Translations under genes and position numbers: made by a program | Assembly: GCF_900769625.1 (NCBI RefSeq) | Contig: NZ_CAAGHK010000090.1 | Span: forward strand, 45,204 to 109,203 | Length of the DNA: 64,000 nt | Direction of reading: 5' to 3' | DNA from: an uncultured Clostridium sp. | Lineage (GTDB): Bacteria; Bacillota; Clostridia; Clostridiales; Clostridiaceae | Part shown: positions 52,280 through 61,521 of the stretch, piece by piece | How the letters are laid out: every line of letters begins with the position of its first letter | Numbering within the stretch: position 1 is the first letter of the stretch | The notes under the pieces: generated by a model | Told to the model about the DNA's origin: nothing | The model's input: the letters and a program-made list of their open reading frames with translations, nothing else | The model's database searches: none

Positions 52280-53128
52280 ATGGGGCAATTAATAAATGGA
52301 AAAGAAGTAGCAGAAAAGGTAAAGGAACAAATTAAGGAATTTGTAGAACAGAGAAAAGAAAATAATCTTAAGGTTCCTAAGATAGCATCAATTTTAGTTG
52401 GTGAAGATGGCGGGTCGATTTATTATATGAACAGCCAGGAAAAAGCAGCATTATCACTTGGTGTTGGCTTTCAAAAAGTAGTTTTAAAGGAAGAGTCAAC
52501 AGGTGAGGAAGTAATAAATGAAATTCATAAATTAAATGAAGATGATAGTGTTCAGGGAATAATACTTCAGCTTCCACTGCCAAAACATTTTGATGAAAAG
52601 AAAATAATCAAAGAAATATCTGTTAAAAAGGATATTGACTGTCTTACATTTGAAAGTCAGGGGAAATTATACATGGGAGAGCCGGGATTTTTACCATGTA
52701 CACCAAATTCAGTAGTAACTTTAATAAAGAGTTTAAATATTGATATAAATGGGCAAAATGTAGTTGTACTAGGAAGAAGTAATATTGTTGGTAAACCAGT
52801 AGCACAACTATTACTAAATGAAAATGCAACAGTTACAATATGTCACTCAAGAACTAAGAATCTTCAGGAAGTATGTAAAAAAGCAGATATATTAGTCGTT
52901 GCTATTGGAAGACCAAAATTAATAGACGAAAGTTATGTAAAAGAAGATGCTGTAGTTATCGATGTCGGAACATCACGTTTTGAAGGTAAAATAACGGGAG
53001 ATGTTGACTTTGATAAGGTTATAGATAACTGCAGTGCCTTAACACCAGTTCCAGGTGGGGTAGGAGCATTAACAACTACTTTGTTAATTAAGAATGCATG
53101 TGAGGCTTTAAAGGAAGATGAAAATTAA
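52280..53128 (+). CDS. folD: Bifunctional methylenetetrahydrofolate dehydrogenase/cyclohydrolase FolD
   Basis: A 282-residue enzyme of normal length. The active-site region YYMNSQEKAALSLGV carries the catalytic lysine; GIILQLPLPKHFDEKKI, CTPNSVVTLI and VVLGRSNIVGKPVAQLLL (NADP-binding) follow, ending in PVPGGVGALTTT. It interconverts methylene-, methenyl- and formyl-tetrahydrofolate. GCGGGGAAT precedes the ATG. It starts the folD-xseA-xseB-ispA-dxs run, with an 11-base overlap to xseA. Confidence 0.96.
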   Translation: MGQLINGKEVAEKVKEQIKEFVEQRKENNLKVPKIASILVGEDGGSIYYMNSQEKAALSLGVGFQKVVLKEESTGEEVINEIHKLNEDDSVQGIILQLPLPKHFDEKKIIKEISVKKDIDCLTFESQGKLYMGEPGFLPCTPNSVVTLIKSLNIDINGQNVVVLGRSNIVGKPVAQLLLNENATVTICHSRTKNLQEVCKKADILVVAIGRPKLIDESYVKEDAVVIDVGTSRFEGKITGDVDFDKVIDNCSALTPVPGGVGALTTTLLIKNACEALKEDEN

Positions 53129-54317
53129 GACTTTAACCGTTTCAGAAGTAACAAACTATATCAAAAGAGTTCTAGATAATGACTTTATTTTAAATAATCT
53201 CTCTGTAAAAGGGGAGATTTCTAATTTAAAGTATCATAGCAGTGGACATATTTATTTTTCTCTTAAAGATGATAAAGGAAAGGTAAATTGTGTAATGTTT
53301 AAAGGAAATGCAGCTTTCCTCAATTTCAGACTTGAAGAAGGAATGGCGGTAATTATTACTGGAAGAGCTTCGATTTATCCAGCAACAGGATCTTTTCAGA
53401 TTTATTGTGATGATATTTCAAAAGAAGGACAGGGAGAATTATTCATCAAATTTGAAAAGTTAAAAGAAAAGCTTTCAAAAGAAGGATATTTTGATGAAGA
53501 GCACAAACTGTCAATTCCAGAATTACCAAGAAGAATTGGCGTTGTAACCTCTTCTACAGGAGCTGCCATCAGAGATATAATAAATGTATCAACAAGAAGA
53601 AATAATTCTGTAGATATTGTACTTTATCCAGCAAAGGTTCAGGGAATAGGGGCTTACAAAGAAGTAATTGAAGGGATAGAATACTTCAATAGAAGCAATA
53701 ATGTGGATGTCATCATTGTTGGAAGAGGCGGCGGATCAATTGAAGAACTTTGGAACTTTAACGAAGAAGAACTTGCCATGGCAGTTTATGATTCGTGTAT
53801 TCCAATAATTTCAGCAGTCGGTCATGAAATTGACTTTACAATATGCGATTTTGTGGCAGATTTCCGTGCGGCTACGCCATCTCAGGGGGCTGAAATAGCA
53901 GTTCCGTTAAAGAGTGAAATATTAAATACTATCAATAATATGAGCAGAAATCTTGATGACTGTATTCAATATAAAATAAAAGATTGTCTCAATGAAATAA
54001 GTAATGCTGAAAGGATACTTAAGATACATTCGCCATTGAGCCTGATAGCAAATTCTTATTTAGAAGTTGATAAAATCAAGGAACGATTGAATTTTGCACT
54101 TAAGACAAGACTTGATAAAGAAAAGAAAAATATCGAGAATTTAAACAATCTTCTTATAGCTTATAATCCTACAAAAGTTATCGAAAAGGGTTATGCTATA
54201 ATAGAAGATGATGAGAATAATATAGTAACTTCAAAAAATATGTTGAAGGAAGAAAAAAAGTTGAATATAATTCTTAAAGATGGAAAGGTTAAAGGGAACT
54301 TTATCCCATTAGAATAG
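53118..54317 (+). CDS. xseA: Exodeoxyribonuclease VII large subunit
   Basis: A 399-residue protein with an N-terminal OB-fold (LSVKGEISNLKYHSSGHIYFSLKD), the catalytic domain with RIGVVTSSTGAAIRDI, IIVGRGGGSIEELWNFN and SAVGHEIDFTICDFVADFRAATPS, and a coiled-coil C-terminus. With XseB it degrades single-stranded DNA. Overlaps folD. Confidence 0.96.
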   Translation: MKIKTLTVSEVTNYIKRVLDNDFILNNLSVKGEISNLKYHSSGHIYFSLKDDKGKVNCVMFKGNAAFLNFRLEEGMAVIITGRASIYPATGSFQIYCDDISKEGQGELFIKFEKLKEKLSKEGYFDEEHKLSIPELPRRIGVVTSSTGAAIRDIINVSTRRNNSVDIVLYPAKVQGIGAYKEVIEGIEYFNRSNNVDVIIVGRGGGSIEELWNFNEEELAMAVYDSCIPIISAVGHEIDFTICDFVADFRAATPSQGAEIAVPLKSEILNTINNMSRNLDDCIQYKIKDCLNEISNAERILKIHSPLSLIANSYLEVDKIKERLNFALKTRLDKEKKNIENLNNLLIAYNPTKVIEKGYAIIEDDENNIVTSKNMLKEEKKLNIILKDGKVKGNFIPLE

Positions 54318-54327
54318 GAGTTTTAAA

Positions 54328-54552
54328 ATGGCAAGAAAAGAAAGTTATGAAGAAATGTTATCTAAACTTCAGGAAATATTGAATAATCTTGAAAATGATG
54401 AGCTTAACCTTGAAGATTCTATGAAATCTTATGAAAATGGAGTAAAGCTGGTTAATAAGATCTATAAGACTCTTAATGCATATGAAGGTAAAATTTCTAT
54501 GGTTAAAGATGAAAAAGAAGTGGAGTTTAATGAAAGTGATAATGATAAATGA
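54328..54552 (+). CDS. xseB: Exodeoxyribonuclease VII small subunit
   Basis: A 74-residue two-helix protein with the typical SYEEMLSKLQEILNNLEND and LEDSMKSYENGVKLV stretches. It pairs with XseA, encoded just upstream. AGGAG precedes the ATG. It overlaps ispA by 11 bases. Confidence 0.95.
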   Translation: MARKESYEEMLSKLQEILNNLENDELNLEDSMKSYENGVKLVNKIYKTLNAYEGKISMVKDEKEVEFNESDNDK

Positions 54553-55408
54553 TTTAAGGAAAGATATCAATGAATATCTAGATAATTATTTCAAAAATAA
54601 AGGCAGATTCAATAAAATAATATATGATGCAAGTAGCTATAGCGTAAATATTGGCGGAAAAAGAGTACGTCCGATATTATTTGCTTTATCATATTATATC
54701 TACAAAAATGAATATAAAAATATCCTGCCAATGGCATGTTCAATAGAAATGATACATACTTATTCACTTATACATGATGATCTTCCATGTATGGATGACG
54801 ATGATCTCAGAAGAGGAAAACCAACAAATCACAAAGTATTTGGAGAAAATATTGCAGTTCTTACTGGTGACAATCTTCTAAATGAATCTATTATATCAAT
54901 GATGGATTATGCACTTAAAAATGGTGGAAATTCTTTAAATGCAGCTTATGAAATTGTTTCGGCAGCAGGAGCAGAAGGAATGATAGGTGGTCAGGTTGTA
55001 GATGTAATCAGTGAAGGAAAGACTATTTCAAAAGATGAGCTTGAATATATGCATGCTAAGAAAACAGGTGCGCTGATTAGAGCTTCGGTAGTCGGTGGGG
55101 CAATTCTTGCTGGTGCATGTGAGAATGATATAAATATTTTAAGAGAATATGGTGAAAAATTAGGTTTAGTGTTTCAGATTAAAGATGATATACTAGATAT
55201 TATAGGAGATGCTGATGTTCTAGGCAAAAACATACATGCTGATGAAGAACATAATAAGACCAATTTTATAAGTGTATATGGACTTGATAAATGCAGAGAA
55301 TTATGTAAAACATTAAGTGAAGAATGTGTGGAGTTGCTTAAAACATTAACTGTTGATTCACAATGTCTAGTGGATTTGACATATGATCTTTTAAATAGAG
55401 AAAGTTAG
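54542..55408 (+). CDS. ispA: Geranyl/farnesyl diphosphate synthase (IspA type)
   Basis: A 288-residue prenyl synthase. The first aspartate-rich motif is DDLPCMDDDD (from 79) and the second is DDILD at 215-219; the residues before the first motif (THTYS-like, here HTYSLIH) fit short-chain FPP synthases. It makes the precursor for undecaprenyl phosphate, used by MraY. ATG 54542 is inside the end of xseB; a longer in-frame reading within xseB lacks a start signal. No good ribosome site, so translational coupling to xseB is likely. Confidence 0.94.
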   Translation: MINDLRKDINEYLDNYFKNKGRFNKIIYDASSYSVNIGGKRVRPILFALSYYIYKNEYKNILPMACSIEMIHTYSLIHDDLPCMDDDDLRRGKPTNHKVFGENIAVLTGDNLLNESIISMMDYALKNGGNSLNAAYEIVSAAGAEGMIGGQVVDVISEGKTISKDELEYMHAKKTGALIRASVVGGAILAGACENDINILREYGEKLGLVFQIKDDILDIIGDADVLGKNIHADEEHNKTNFISVYGLDKCRELCKTLSEECVELLKTLTVDSQCLVDLTYDLLNRES

Positions 55409-55424
55409 CAGAGGAAATGATATT

Positions 55425-57281
55425 ATGAAATTAATAGATAGTCTAGACTTCCCTAGAGATATTAAAAAATTGAGCTGGAAGGATGTGGGGATGCTTAGTG
55501 ATGAGCTGCGTGAATTTTTAATAGAAAGTGTTTCTAAAACAGGTGGTCATTTATCGTCTAATTTAGGAGTTGTTGACCTTACTTTAAGTCTTTTCAGGGC
55601 TTTTGATTTTGAAAAAGATAAAATTGTGTGGGATGTAGGCCATCAGAGTTATGTCTATAAAATCTTGACAGGAAGAAAAGAAGGATTTAAGACTTTAAGA
55701 CAATTTAATGGGATGAGCGGATTTCCAAAGAGAAGTGAAAGTAGCTATGACTACTTTGATACAGGACACAGCAGCACTTCTATTTCAGCAGCTCTTGGTA
55801 TAGCAAGAGCGAGAGATTTAAAGAAAGAAAAGTACAATGTTCTTGCTGTGATTGGTGATGGCGCTTTGACAGGTGGAATGGCTCTGGAAGCTTTAAATGA
55901 TGTGGGTTTCAGAAAAACAAAAATGATTATCATTTTAAATGACAACCAGATGTCAATTTCGCCTAATGTAGGAGGATTATCAAAATATCTTAATAAGCTG
56001 AGAATGGCACCAAGATATAATAAGCTTAAAAATGAGATTCATGATTCTCTTAAGCAATCTAATATTGGAAAAAATATTGCTGATAAGATTTCAAAAGTTA
56101 AGGACAGCATAAAGCAGCTAGTAGTTCCTTCGATGTTTTTTGAAAATATGGGGCTCAAATATATCGGTCCAATAGATGGTCATGATATACTGGCAATGAC
56201 GGAAGTATTTAAAATAGCTAAGGAATTTGATGGACCTGTAATAATACATACTATAACTCAAAAAGGAAAAGGTTATGCATTGGCGGAGAAAAGTCCATGT
56301 AAATATCATGGTGTAAATCCTTTTGACATGGAAAGCGGAGAATCAAAATCTGTGCCTAAAAACAGCTACTCAAAATCATTCGGTGAATCGCTTGTAAAAC
56401 TCGCAAGAGAAGATAAGAGAATAACAGCAATAACAGCTGCAATGCCCGATGGAACCGGATTAAAGCCTTTCAGTGAAGAATTTAAGGAAAGATTTTTTGA
56501 TGTGGGTATAGCCGAACAGCATGCAGTGACACTGGCAGCAGGAATGGCAAGTAATGGCTTAAAACCAGTATTTGCAGTTTATTCAACATTTCTTCAGCGA
56601 GGATTTGATCAGATTATACATGATGTATGTATTCAGAATCTGCCGGTTGTCTTTGCAGTGGACAGAGCAGGAATTGTTGGTGATGATGGTGAAACACATC
56701 AGGGAATAATGGATATATCATATTTATCACTTATTCCAAATATGACAGTTATAGCACCAAAATGCATAGCAGAAGTTGATGTACTGCTAAGATGGGCGTT
56801 CAATCAGAATTGCCCAGTTGCCATAAGATATCCAAGAGGAGGAGATATAATAGATAATATATCTCCAATAACAGAAATACATAAAGGCAAGTGGGAAATC
56901 ATAAATAAAGGTTCAAAGACATGTATAATAGCAACCGGAAGAATGGTGCAGCACGCAGTATACGCAAAGGAAATGCTATATGAACAGGGAATTAATCCTA
57001 CAATTGTAAATGCAGTATTTATTAAACCTATTGATAAAGAATTAATAAAAGAAATTTCAGATAAGGGATATAATATATTAACTATCGAAGATAATCTTCT
57101 TAAGGGAGGTCTTGGAAGTTCAATAAAGGATTATCTGATGGAAATAGGATACAAAGGAAAAATAAAATCATTAGGATATGATGACGAATTTGTTCCGCAG
57201 GGAAAAGTTGATATGCTTTATAAGACTTATGGGTTTGACTGCGAAAGCATAAGAAAATCAATATTAGAACTTTATGATTAA
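55425..57281 (+). CDS. dxs: 1-Deoxy-D-xylulose-5-phosphate synthase
   Basis: A 618-residue thiamine-diphosphate enzyme of normal length. It has DVGHQSYVYKILTGR, the TPP motif AVIGDGALTGGMALEALND, the HDILAM region and DVGIAEQHAVTLAAGMA. First enzyme of the methylerythritol phosphate pathway, which feeds IspA next to it. GAGGAAATG precedes the ATG. Confidence 0.97.
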   Translation: MKLIDSLDFPRDIKKLSWKDVGMLSDELREFLIESVSKTGGHLSSNLGVVDLTLSLFRAFDFEKDKIVWDVGHQSYVYKILTGRKEGFKTLRQFNGMSGFPKRSESSYDYFDTGHSSTSISAALGIARARDLKKEKYNVLAVIGDGALTGGMALEALNDVGFRKTKMIIILNDNQMSISPNVGGLSKYLNKLRMAPRYNKLKNEIHDSLKQSNIGKNIADKISKVKDSIKQLVVPSMFFENMGLKYIGPIDGHDILAMTEVFKIAKEFDGPVIIHTITQKGKGYALAEKSPCKYHGVNPFDMESGESKSVPKNSYSKSFGESLVKLAREDKRITAITAAMPDGTGLKPFSEEFKERFFDVGIAEQHAVTLAAGMASNGLKPVFAVYSTFLQRGFDQIIHDVCIQNLPVVFAVDRAGIVGDDGETHQGIMDISYLSLIPNMTVIAPKCIAEVDVLLRWAFNQNCPVAIRYPRGGDIIDNISPITEIHKGKWEIINKGSKTCIIATGRMVQHAVYAKEMLYEQGINPTIVNAVFIKPIDKELIKEISDKGYNILTIEDNLLKGGLGSSIKDYLMEIGYKGKIKSLGYDDEFVPQGKVDMLYKTYGFDCESIRKSILELYD

Positions 57282-57293
57282 AAGGAGAAAATA

Positions 57294-58106
57294 ATGGCAG
57301 ATAAAAAGGAAAGACTTGATATACTTTTGGTAGAAAGAGGTATAATTACTTCAAGAGAAAGAGCCAAAGCATGTATAATGGAAGGCAGAGTGTATGTTAA
57401 TGGTCAGAAATTAGACAAAGCAGGTGAAAAAGTAAGTGTGGACAGTGATATAGAATACAGAGGAGATACTTTAAAGTATGTAAGCCGTGGCGGACTTAAA
57501 CTTGAAAAAGCGATGAAAACATGGGATATATCTTTAGATGAGAAAGTATGTATGGATATAGGAGCTTCAACAGGCGGATTTACTGACTGTATGCTTCAAA
57601 ATGGTGCTTCTAAGGTATTTTCAGTAGACGTTGGATATGGACAGTTTGCATGGAAACTTAGAACTGATGAAAGAGTTGTATGTATGGAGAGAACAAACAT
57701 CAGATATGTTACTCCGGAAGATATAGGTAATGATTTATTAGACTTTGCATCAATCGATGTATCTTTCATATCATTAAAGAAAATAATGCCGGCAACATTA
57801 GGCCTTTTAAAAGATGATGGCGAAGTTGTAGCATTAATAAAACCACAGTTTGAAGCAGGTAGAGAAAAAGTTGGTAAAAAAGGTGTTGTGAGAGAAATAA
57901 GCACACATAAAGAAGTTGTACATGGAATAATTGACTTTTTAATAGAGCAAGATCTTAATGTACTTGGAGTTGGATATTCACCAATAAAGGGACCAGAAGG
58001 AAACAGAGAATATCTTGTTTATTTCACTAAAAATAAGGATAAAGAAAGCAGTTTTGAAAAAGAAGATATCGATGCTGTAGTTGAAGCATCACATGTAGAA
58101 ATTTAA
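57294..58106 (+). CDS. tlyA: TlyA-family rRNA 2'-O-methyltransferase
   Basis: A 270-residue protein: an N-terminal S4 domain (about 5-65, RLDILLVERGIITSRERAK) and a C-terminal FtsJ-like methyltransferase (DIGASTGGFTDCML near 83-96, IKPQFEAGR later). TlyA proteins methylate 16S and/or 23S rRNA in some species; the clostridial target is unverified. AAAAGGAG precedes the ATG. It sits between dxs and nadK as in other clostridia. Confidence 0.94.
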   Translation: MADKKERLDILLVERGIITSRERAKACIMEGRVYVNGQKLDKAGEKVSVDSDIEYRGDTLKYVSRGGLKLEKAMKTWDISLDEKVCMDIGASTGGFTDCMLQNGASKVFSVDVGYGQFAWKLRTDERVVCMERTNIRYVTPEDIGNDLLDFASIDVSFISLKKIMPATLGLLKDDGEVVALIKPQFEAGREKVGKKGVVREISTHKEVVHGIIDFLIEQDLNVLGVGYSPIKGPEGNREYLVYFTKNKDKESSFEKEDIDAVVEASHVEI

Positions 58107-58124
58107 CTTCTTTTTGGAGGGGCT

Positions 58125-59051
58125 ATGAAAAACATTGGTATTGCAATTAATCCGTCAAAGGATAATGATAATAAAATCTTAAATATGGTTATAAGCAAGA
58201 TGCGAAGCATATTCAATCTTGATGATATTCATATATTTAATTCTTATGATCTTGAAAAATATGATCTTCAGGGGATTGAACTGCTTGTTGTACTTGGAGG
58301 GGATGGAACTCTTCTCAGTGCAGCAAGAGCAGTGAAAGAGAATTTCACAGGAATTCTCTTTGGAATAAATATTGGCAATCTTGGCTTTCTATCAAGTATA
58401 GAAATATCAGATATTGACCATGCTTTAGATAAGCTTAAAAATAAGGAATATGAAATACAGGAAAGAATGATGCTGGAGTGCAATGGTGAATTTAAAAATC
58501 TCATGGAATGTGGTCTTGTATGTTGCAAAGAACTGCAACAGGCAGAAGGCTGTTCAGATATGTATACTTTTAAAAAAGAAAAACTCAATGCATTGAATGA
58601 TATAGTCCTTGCAAGAGGTACATTATCAAGAATGGTGAAATTTAAAATATATGTAGATGGTAAATTTTATTCATCATTTAAAGGTGATGGTCTTATTGTA
58701 GCTACACCGACAGGTTCTACAGCATATTCATTTTCCGCAGGGGGGCCATTAATATATCCTGATTTAGAGCTTATAACCATAACACCTATATGTCCACATA
58801 CGCAGAATATGCAGACAATAGTACTTAAGGGTGACAGTGTTATAGAAGTATATGCAGAAAACGATGAAGAAAAGATATATTTAACTGTTGATGGACAGAA
58901 AGCTATGGAAGTTAATCAAAAGTCATGTGTAAAAATTTATAAAAAACAAAAAAATGTAAAGCTGCTTTTGTTTGATGATTATGATTATTTCAAAGTTTTG
59001 AGGAATAAGATTTTAAATAATTCTAAGGAATGTGATGGTGAGGAATTTTGA
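58125..59051 (+). CDS. nadK: NAD kinase with a Cys-rich insertion
   Basis: A 308-residue NAD kinase. The GGDGTLL motif is at 58-64; FGINIGNLGFLS, LNALNDIVLARG and the nucleotide-binding TPTGSTAYSFSAGGPL follow. It phosphorylates NAD to NADP. Compared with the usual 270-290 residues, an insertion of about 25-28 residues lies at about 124-152, between MMLECNGE and LNALNDI, with four cysteines (ECGLVCC ... EGC). GGAGGGG precedes the ATG. It overlaps argR by four bases. Confidence 0.93.
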   Translation: MKNIGIAINPSKDNDNKILNMVISKMRSIFNLDDIHIFNSYDLEKYDLQGIELLVVLGGDGTLLSAARAVKENFTGILFGINIGNLGFLSSIEISDIDHALDKLKNKEYEIQERMMLECNGEFKNLMECGLVCCKELQQAEGCSDMYTFKKEKLNALNDIVLARGTLSRMVKFKIYVDGKFYSSFKGDGLIVATPTGSTAYSFSAGGPLIYPDLELITITPICPHTQNMQTIVLKGDSVIEVYAENDEEKIYLTVDGQKAMEVNQKSCVKIYKKQKNVKLLLFDDYDYFKVLRNKILNNSKECDGEEF

Positions 59052-59500
59052 AATCAAAAAGACATACAAAAATATTAGAAATAATTAGTTCAAGAGAAAT
59101 AGAAACTCAGGAAGAGCTTGCAGATGCATTAAAAAAAGAAGGCTTTGAAGTAACACAGGCCACGGTTTCAAGAGACATTAAAAATCTTAAACTAATCAAG
59201 ATGCAGTCTTCAAGCGGGAAATCAAAATATGTCGTATCTACAGGAGAGCAGAAGAATATAATAGACAGACTGAGCAATATTCTTGCAAACACTGTTTTAT
59301 CAGTTGAAAATGTAGATAAGATGGTAGTTATTAAGACCATAACAGGTTCGGCACCAATAACAGCAGAAGCTATAGATAATTTAGAAAGCGCAGATATTGC
59401 AGGTACAGTAGCAGGTGATAATACAATTTTTATTTTAGTAAGAACATTAGAAAGTGCAGAGCTTTTAGTTTCTAAAATAAGAAAAAGAATGTCATCGTAA
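59048..59500 (+). CDS. argR: Arginine repressor ArgR/AhrC
   Basis: A 150-residue protein of ArgR length: an N-terminal winged helix (KRHTKILEIISSREIETQEEL, ATVSRDIKNLKLIKM) and a C-terminal arginine-binding hexamerisation domain with GSAPITAEAIDNLE and AGTVAGDNTIFIL. The usual GDD reads GDN here. TTG start overlapping the nadK stop (TTGA), after GTGAGGA, so translation is coupled. In clostridia it often sits before recN. Confidence 0.94.
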   Translation: MKSKRHTKILEIISSREIETQEELADALKKEGFEVTQATVSRDIKNLKLIKMQSSSGKSKYVVSTGEQKNIIDRLSNILANTVLSVENVDKMVVIKTITGSAPITAEAIDNLESADIAGTVAGDNTIFILVRTLESAELLVSKIRKRMSS

Positions 59501-59518
59501 GGTTAAGGATGGGATCAG

Positions 59519-61207
59519 ATGTTAATTCAATTAAATATTAAAAATTTTGCGTTAATAGAAGAAATGATAATAAACTTCAAAGATGGATTTAATATACTTT
59601 CAGGAGAAACCGGTGCAGGTAAGTCTATAATGATTGATGCAATAGATTTTGTACTTGGCGGAAAATTTTCAAGAAGTCTTATAAGAACTGGCGAAGATAA
59701 AACATATGTTGAAGCGTTGTTTACTCTTGATGGCAGCAGAGTGTGTGAAGTGCTGGATGAACTTGATATCGAGTATGATGATGTTCTTATTATCAGCAGA
59801 GAATCACATCAAAGTGGAAAGAATCTTATTAAAATTAACGGAAAAAGTTTAATTACATCTCAGTTAAAAAGAGTTAGAGCAAGGCTTTTAGATATTCATG
59901 GCCAACATCAGAATCAGGAATTACTTTCAAGAAACAGCCACATACTATATCTGGATGGATTTATAGATAAGGACATTATAAAGCCTTTAGATAAATACAG
60001 TGCCCTTAGAGAAAAACTTATAGAAGTAAGGGAGGATTTAAAGAGAATTACAGGAAATCAGGATAGGGAAAAAATGCTTGATTATCTAAAATTCCAAATC
60101 GAAGATATTGAAAAAGCTAAGCTTAAAGAAAATGAAGAAGAAACTTTGAGAGAAGAATATAACATTTTAGCAAATGCAGAAAAGATAAACAGTGCGTTAG
60201 TTACTTCTTATAAATTATTAAGCGGTCAGGAAGAATTTAGTGTTATTGACTCACTATCTAAAGTAATTTCAGAATTATCTAATGTAGAAAAACATTTTGA
60301 AAAAATTAAAAATAACAAAGATTCAATAGAAGAAGCTTTCTACACAATAGAAGAAGCAAGCCGTGAAATAAGAGATATGGCTGAAGAAATAGTCTTTGAT
60401 AATGATGCATTGGAAAGTATAAATTCAAGGATTTATGAAATAAATCAATATAAAAAAAAATATGGACCCACAGTTAAGGACATACTTGATTATCTTGAAA
60501 AAATCAAAAAGGAATATGATGAAATCGTTAATTCTGAAAAGATAATCGAAGAGCTTAAAGAAAAAGAAAGAGAAATATTAAAGCAGATGGAAGAAGCAGC
60601 ACTTGTGATTCATGAATTGAGAGTTTCTAAAAGTGATGTTTTAGAGGAAAAGATACTTAAAGAGCTTGCATTTGTAGGACTTGAAAAGTCAAGAATGAAG
60701 ATAAGCGTTGAAAGAGAGGATAACTTCAATGAAAGAGGATTTGATGATGTATGTTTTCTTATATCAACAAATCCAGGAGAGCCTTTGATGCCGCTTGAAA
60801 AAGTATTGTCAGGTGGTGAGCTTTCGAGAATCATGCTGGCACTTAAATGTGTCTTTGCTGAAAAGGATGAAATTCCAACACTTATATTCGATGAAATTGA
60901 TACAGGTATAAGCGGAGCAGTTGCACAGAGAGTTGGGGAAAAGATGTATCAGCTGTCCACAACACATCAGGTATTATGTATTACGCATCTTCCTCAAATT
61001 GCTGTTTTATCAGATTCACATTATTTTGTGACAAAAAAGGTGGTTGATAACAAAACATTTACCAGCATCAAAGTTCTCAAACTTGAAGAAAAAGAACTGG
61101 AAATAAGTAAAATGCTATCAGGAAATGATGTTACAGAAGCAACACTAAATAATGTAAAGGAAATGATAAGATTAAGCGAAGAAAAAAAGAAAGAAATTAA
61201 AAATTAA
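59519..61207 (+). CDS. recN: DNA repair protein RecN
   Basis: A 562-residue SMC-like ATPase: Walker A GETGAGKS at 29-36, a long coiled coil (about 150-360), the ABC signature LSGGELSR at 430-437 and Walker B LIFDEIDTGISG. RecN acts at double-strand breaks. GGATGGGATCAG precedes the ATG, 18 bases after argR. A terminator follows. Confidence 0.96.
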   Translation: MLIQLNIKNFALIEEMIINFKDGFNILSGETGAGKSIMIDAIDFVLGGKFSRSLIRTGEDKTYVEALFTLDGSRVCEVLDELDIEYDDVLIISRESHQSGKNLIKINGKSLITSQLKRVRARLLDIHGQHQNQELLSRNSHILYLDGFIDKDIIKPLDKYSALREKLIEVREDLKRITGNQDREKMLDYLKFQIEDIEKAKLKENEEETLREEYNILANAEKINSALVTSYKLLSGQEEFSVIDSLSKVISELSNVEKHFEKIKNNKDSIEEAFYTIEEASREIRDMAEEIVFDNDALESINSRIYEINQYKKKYGPTVKDILDYLEKIKKEYDEIVNSEKIIEELKEKEREILKQMEEAALVIHELRVSKSDVLEEKILKELAFVGLEKSRMKISVEREDNFNERGFDDVCFLISTNPGEPLMPLEKVLSGGELSRIMLALKCVFAEKDEIPTLIFDEIDTGISGAVAQRVGEKMYQLSTTHQVLCITHLPQIAVLSDSHYFVTKKVVDNKTFTSIKVLKLEEKELEISKMLSGNDVTEATLNNVKEMIRLSEEKKKEIKN

Positions 61208-61521
61208 ATACATATACTCATAAAAATTGGTAAAAATAAAATCATGGATTTCCGTGGTTTTATTTTTTTATATTTTTTTACATAGTAAATTAAAACAAAA
61301 ATAAATGAATTTTATGTAAAAGTTTTTAGATATATTTTCAATATCAATGGTATCAAAGCTTTTCAGGATGCAAGCTGGAAGGGAGATAAAGAAATTAATT
61401 TATTTTTTATTAAAAAATTAGTATGAGGTAAATTTTTTGTCTTTTATAACATTGTTCTTATAGGATAATATGCTTGTCTTGTGGGGAAATTAAAATTAAG
61501 AAGTAAAGGAGGAAGAGAAAT
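61208..61521. other. Region between recN and spoIVB
   Basis: 314 bases without a gene. A hairpin with AATAAAATCA and TGGTTTTATT arms (about 61236-61265) and T run is the likely recN terminator. The rest must hold the spoIVB promoter (SigG in Bacillus); I cannot fix its boxes. A short GC-richer patch at 61360-61385 stays unexplained. Confidence 0.5.
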
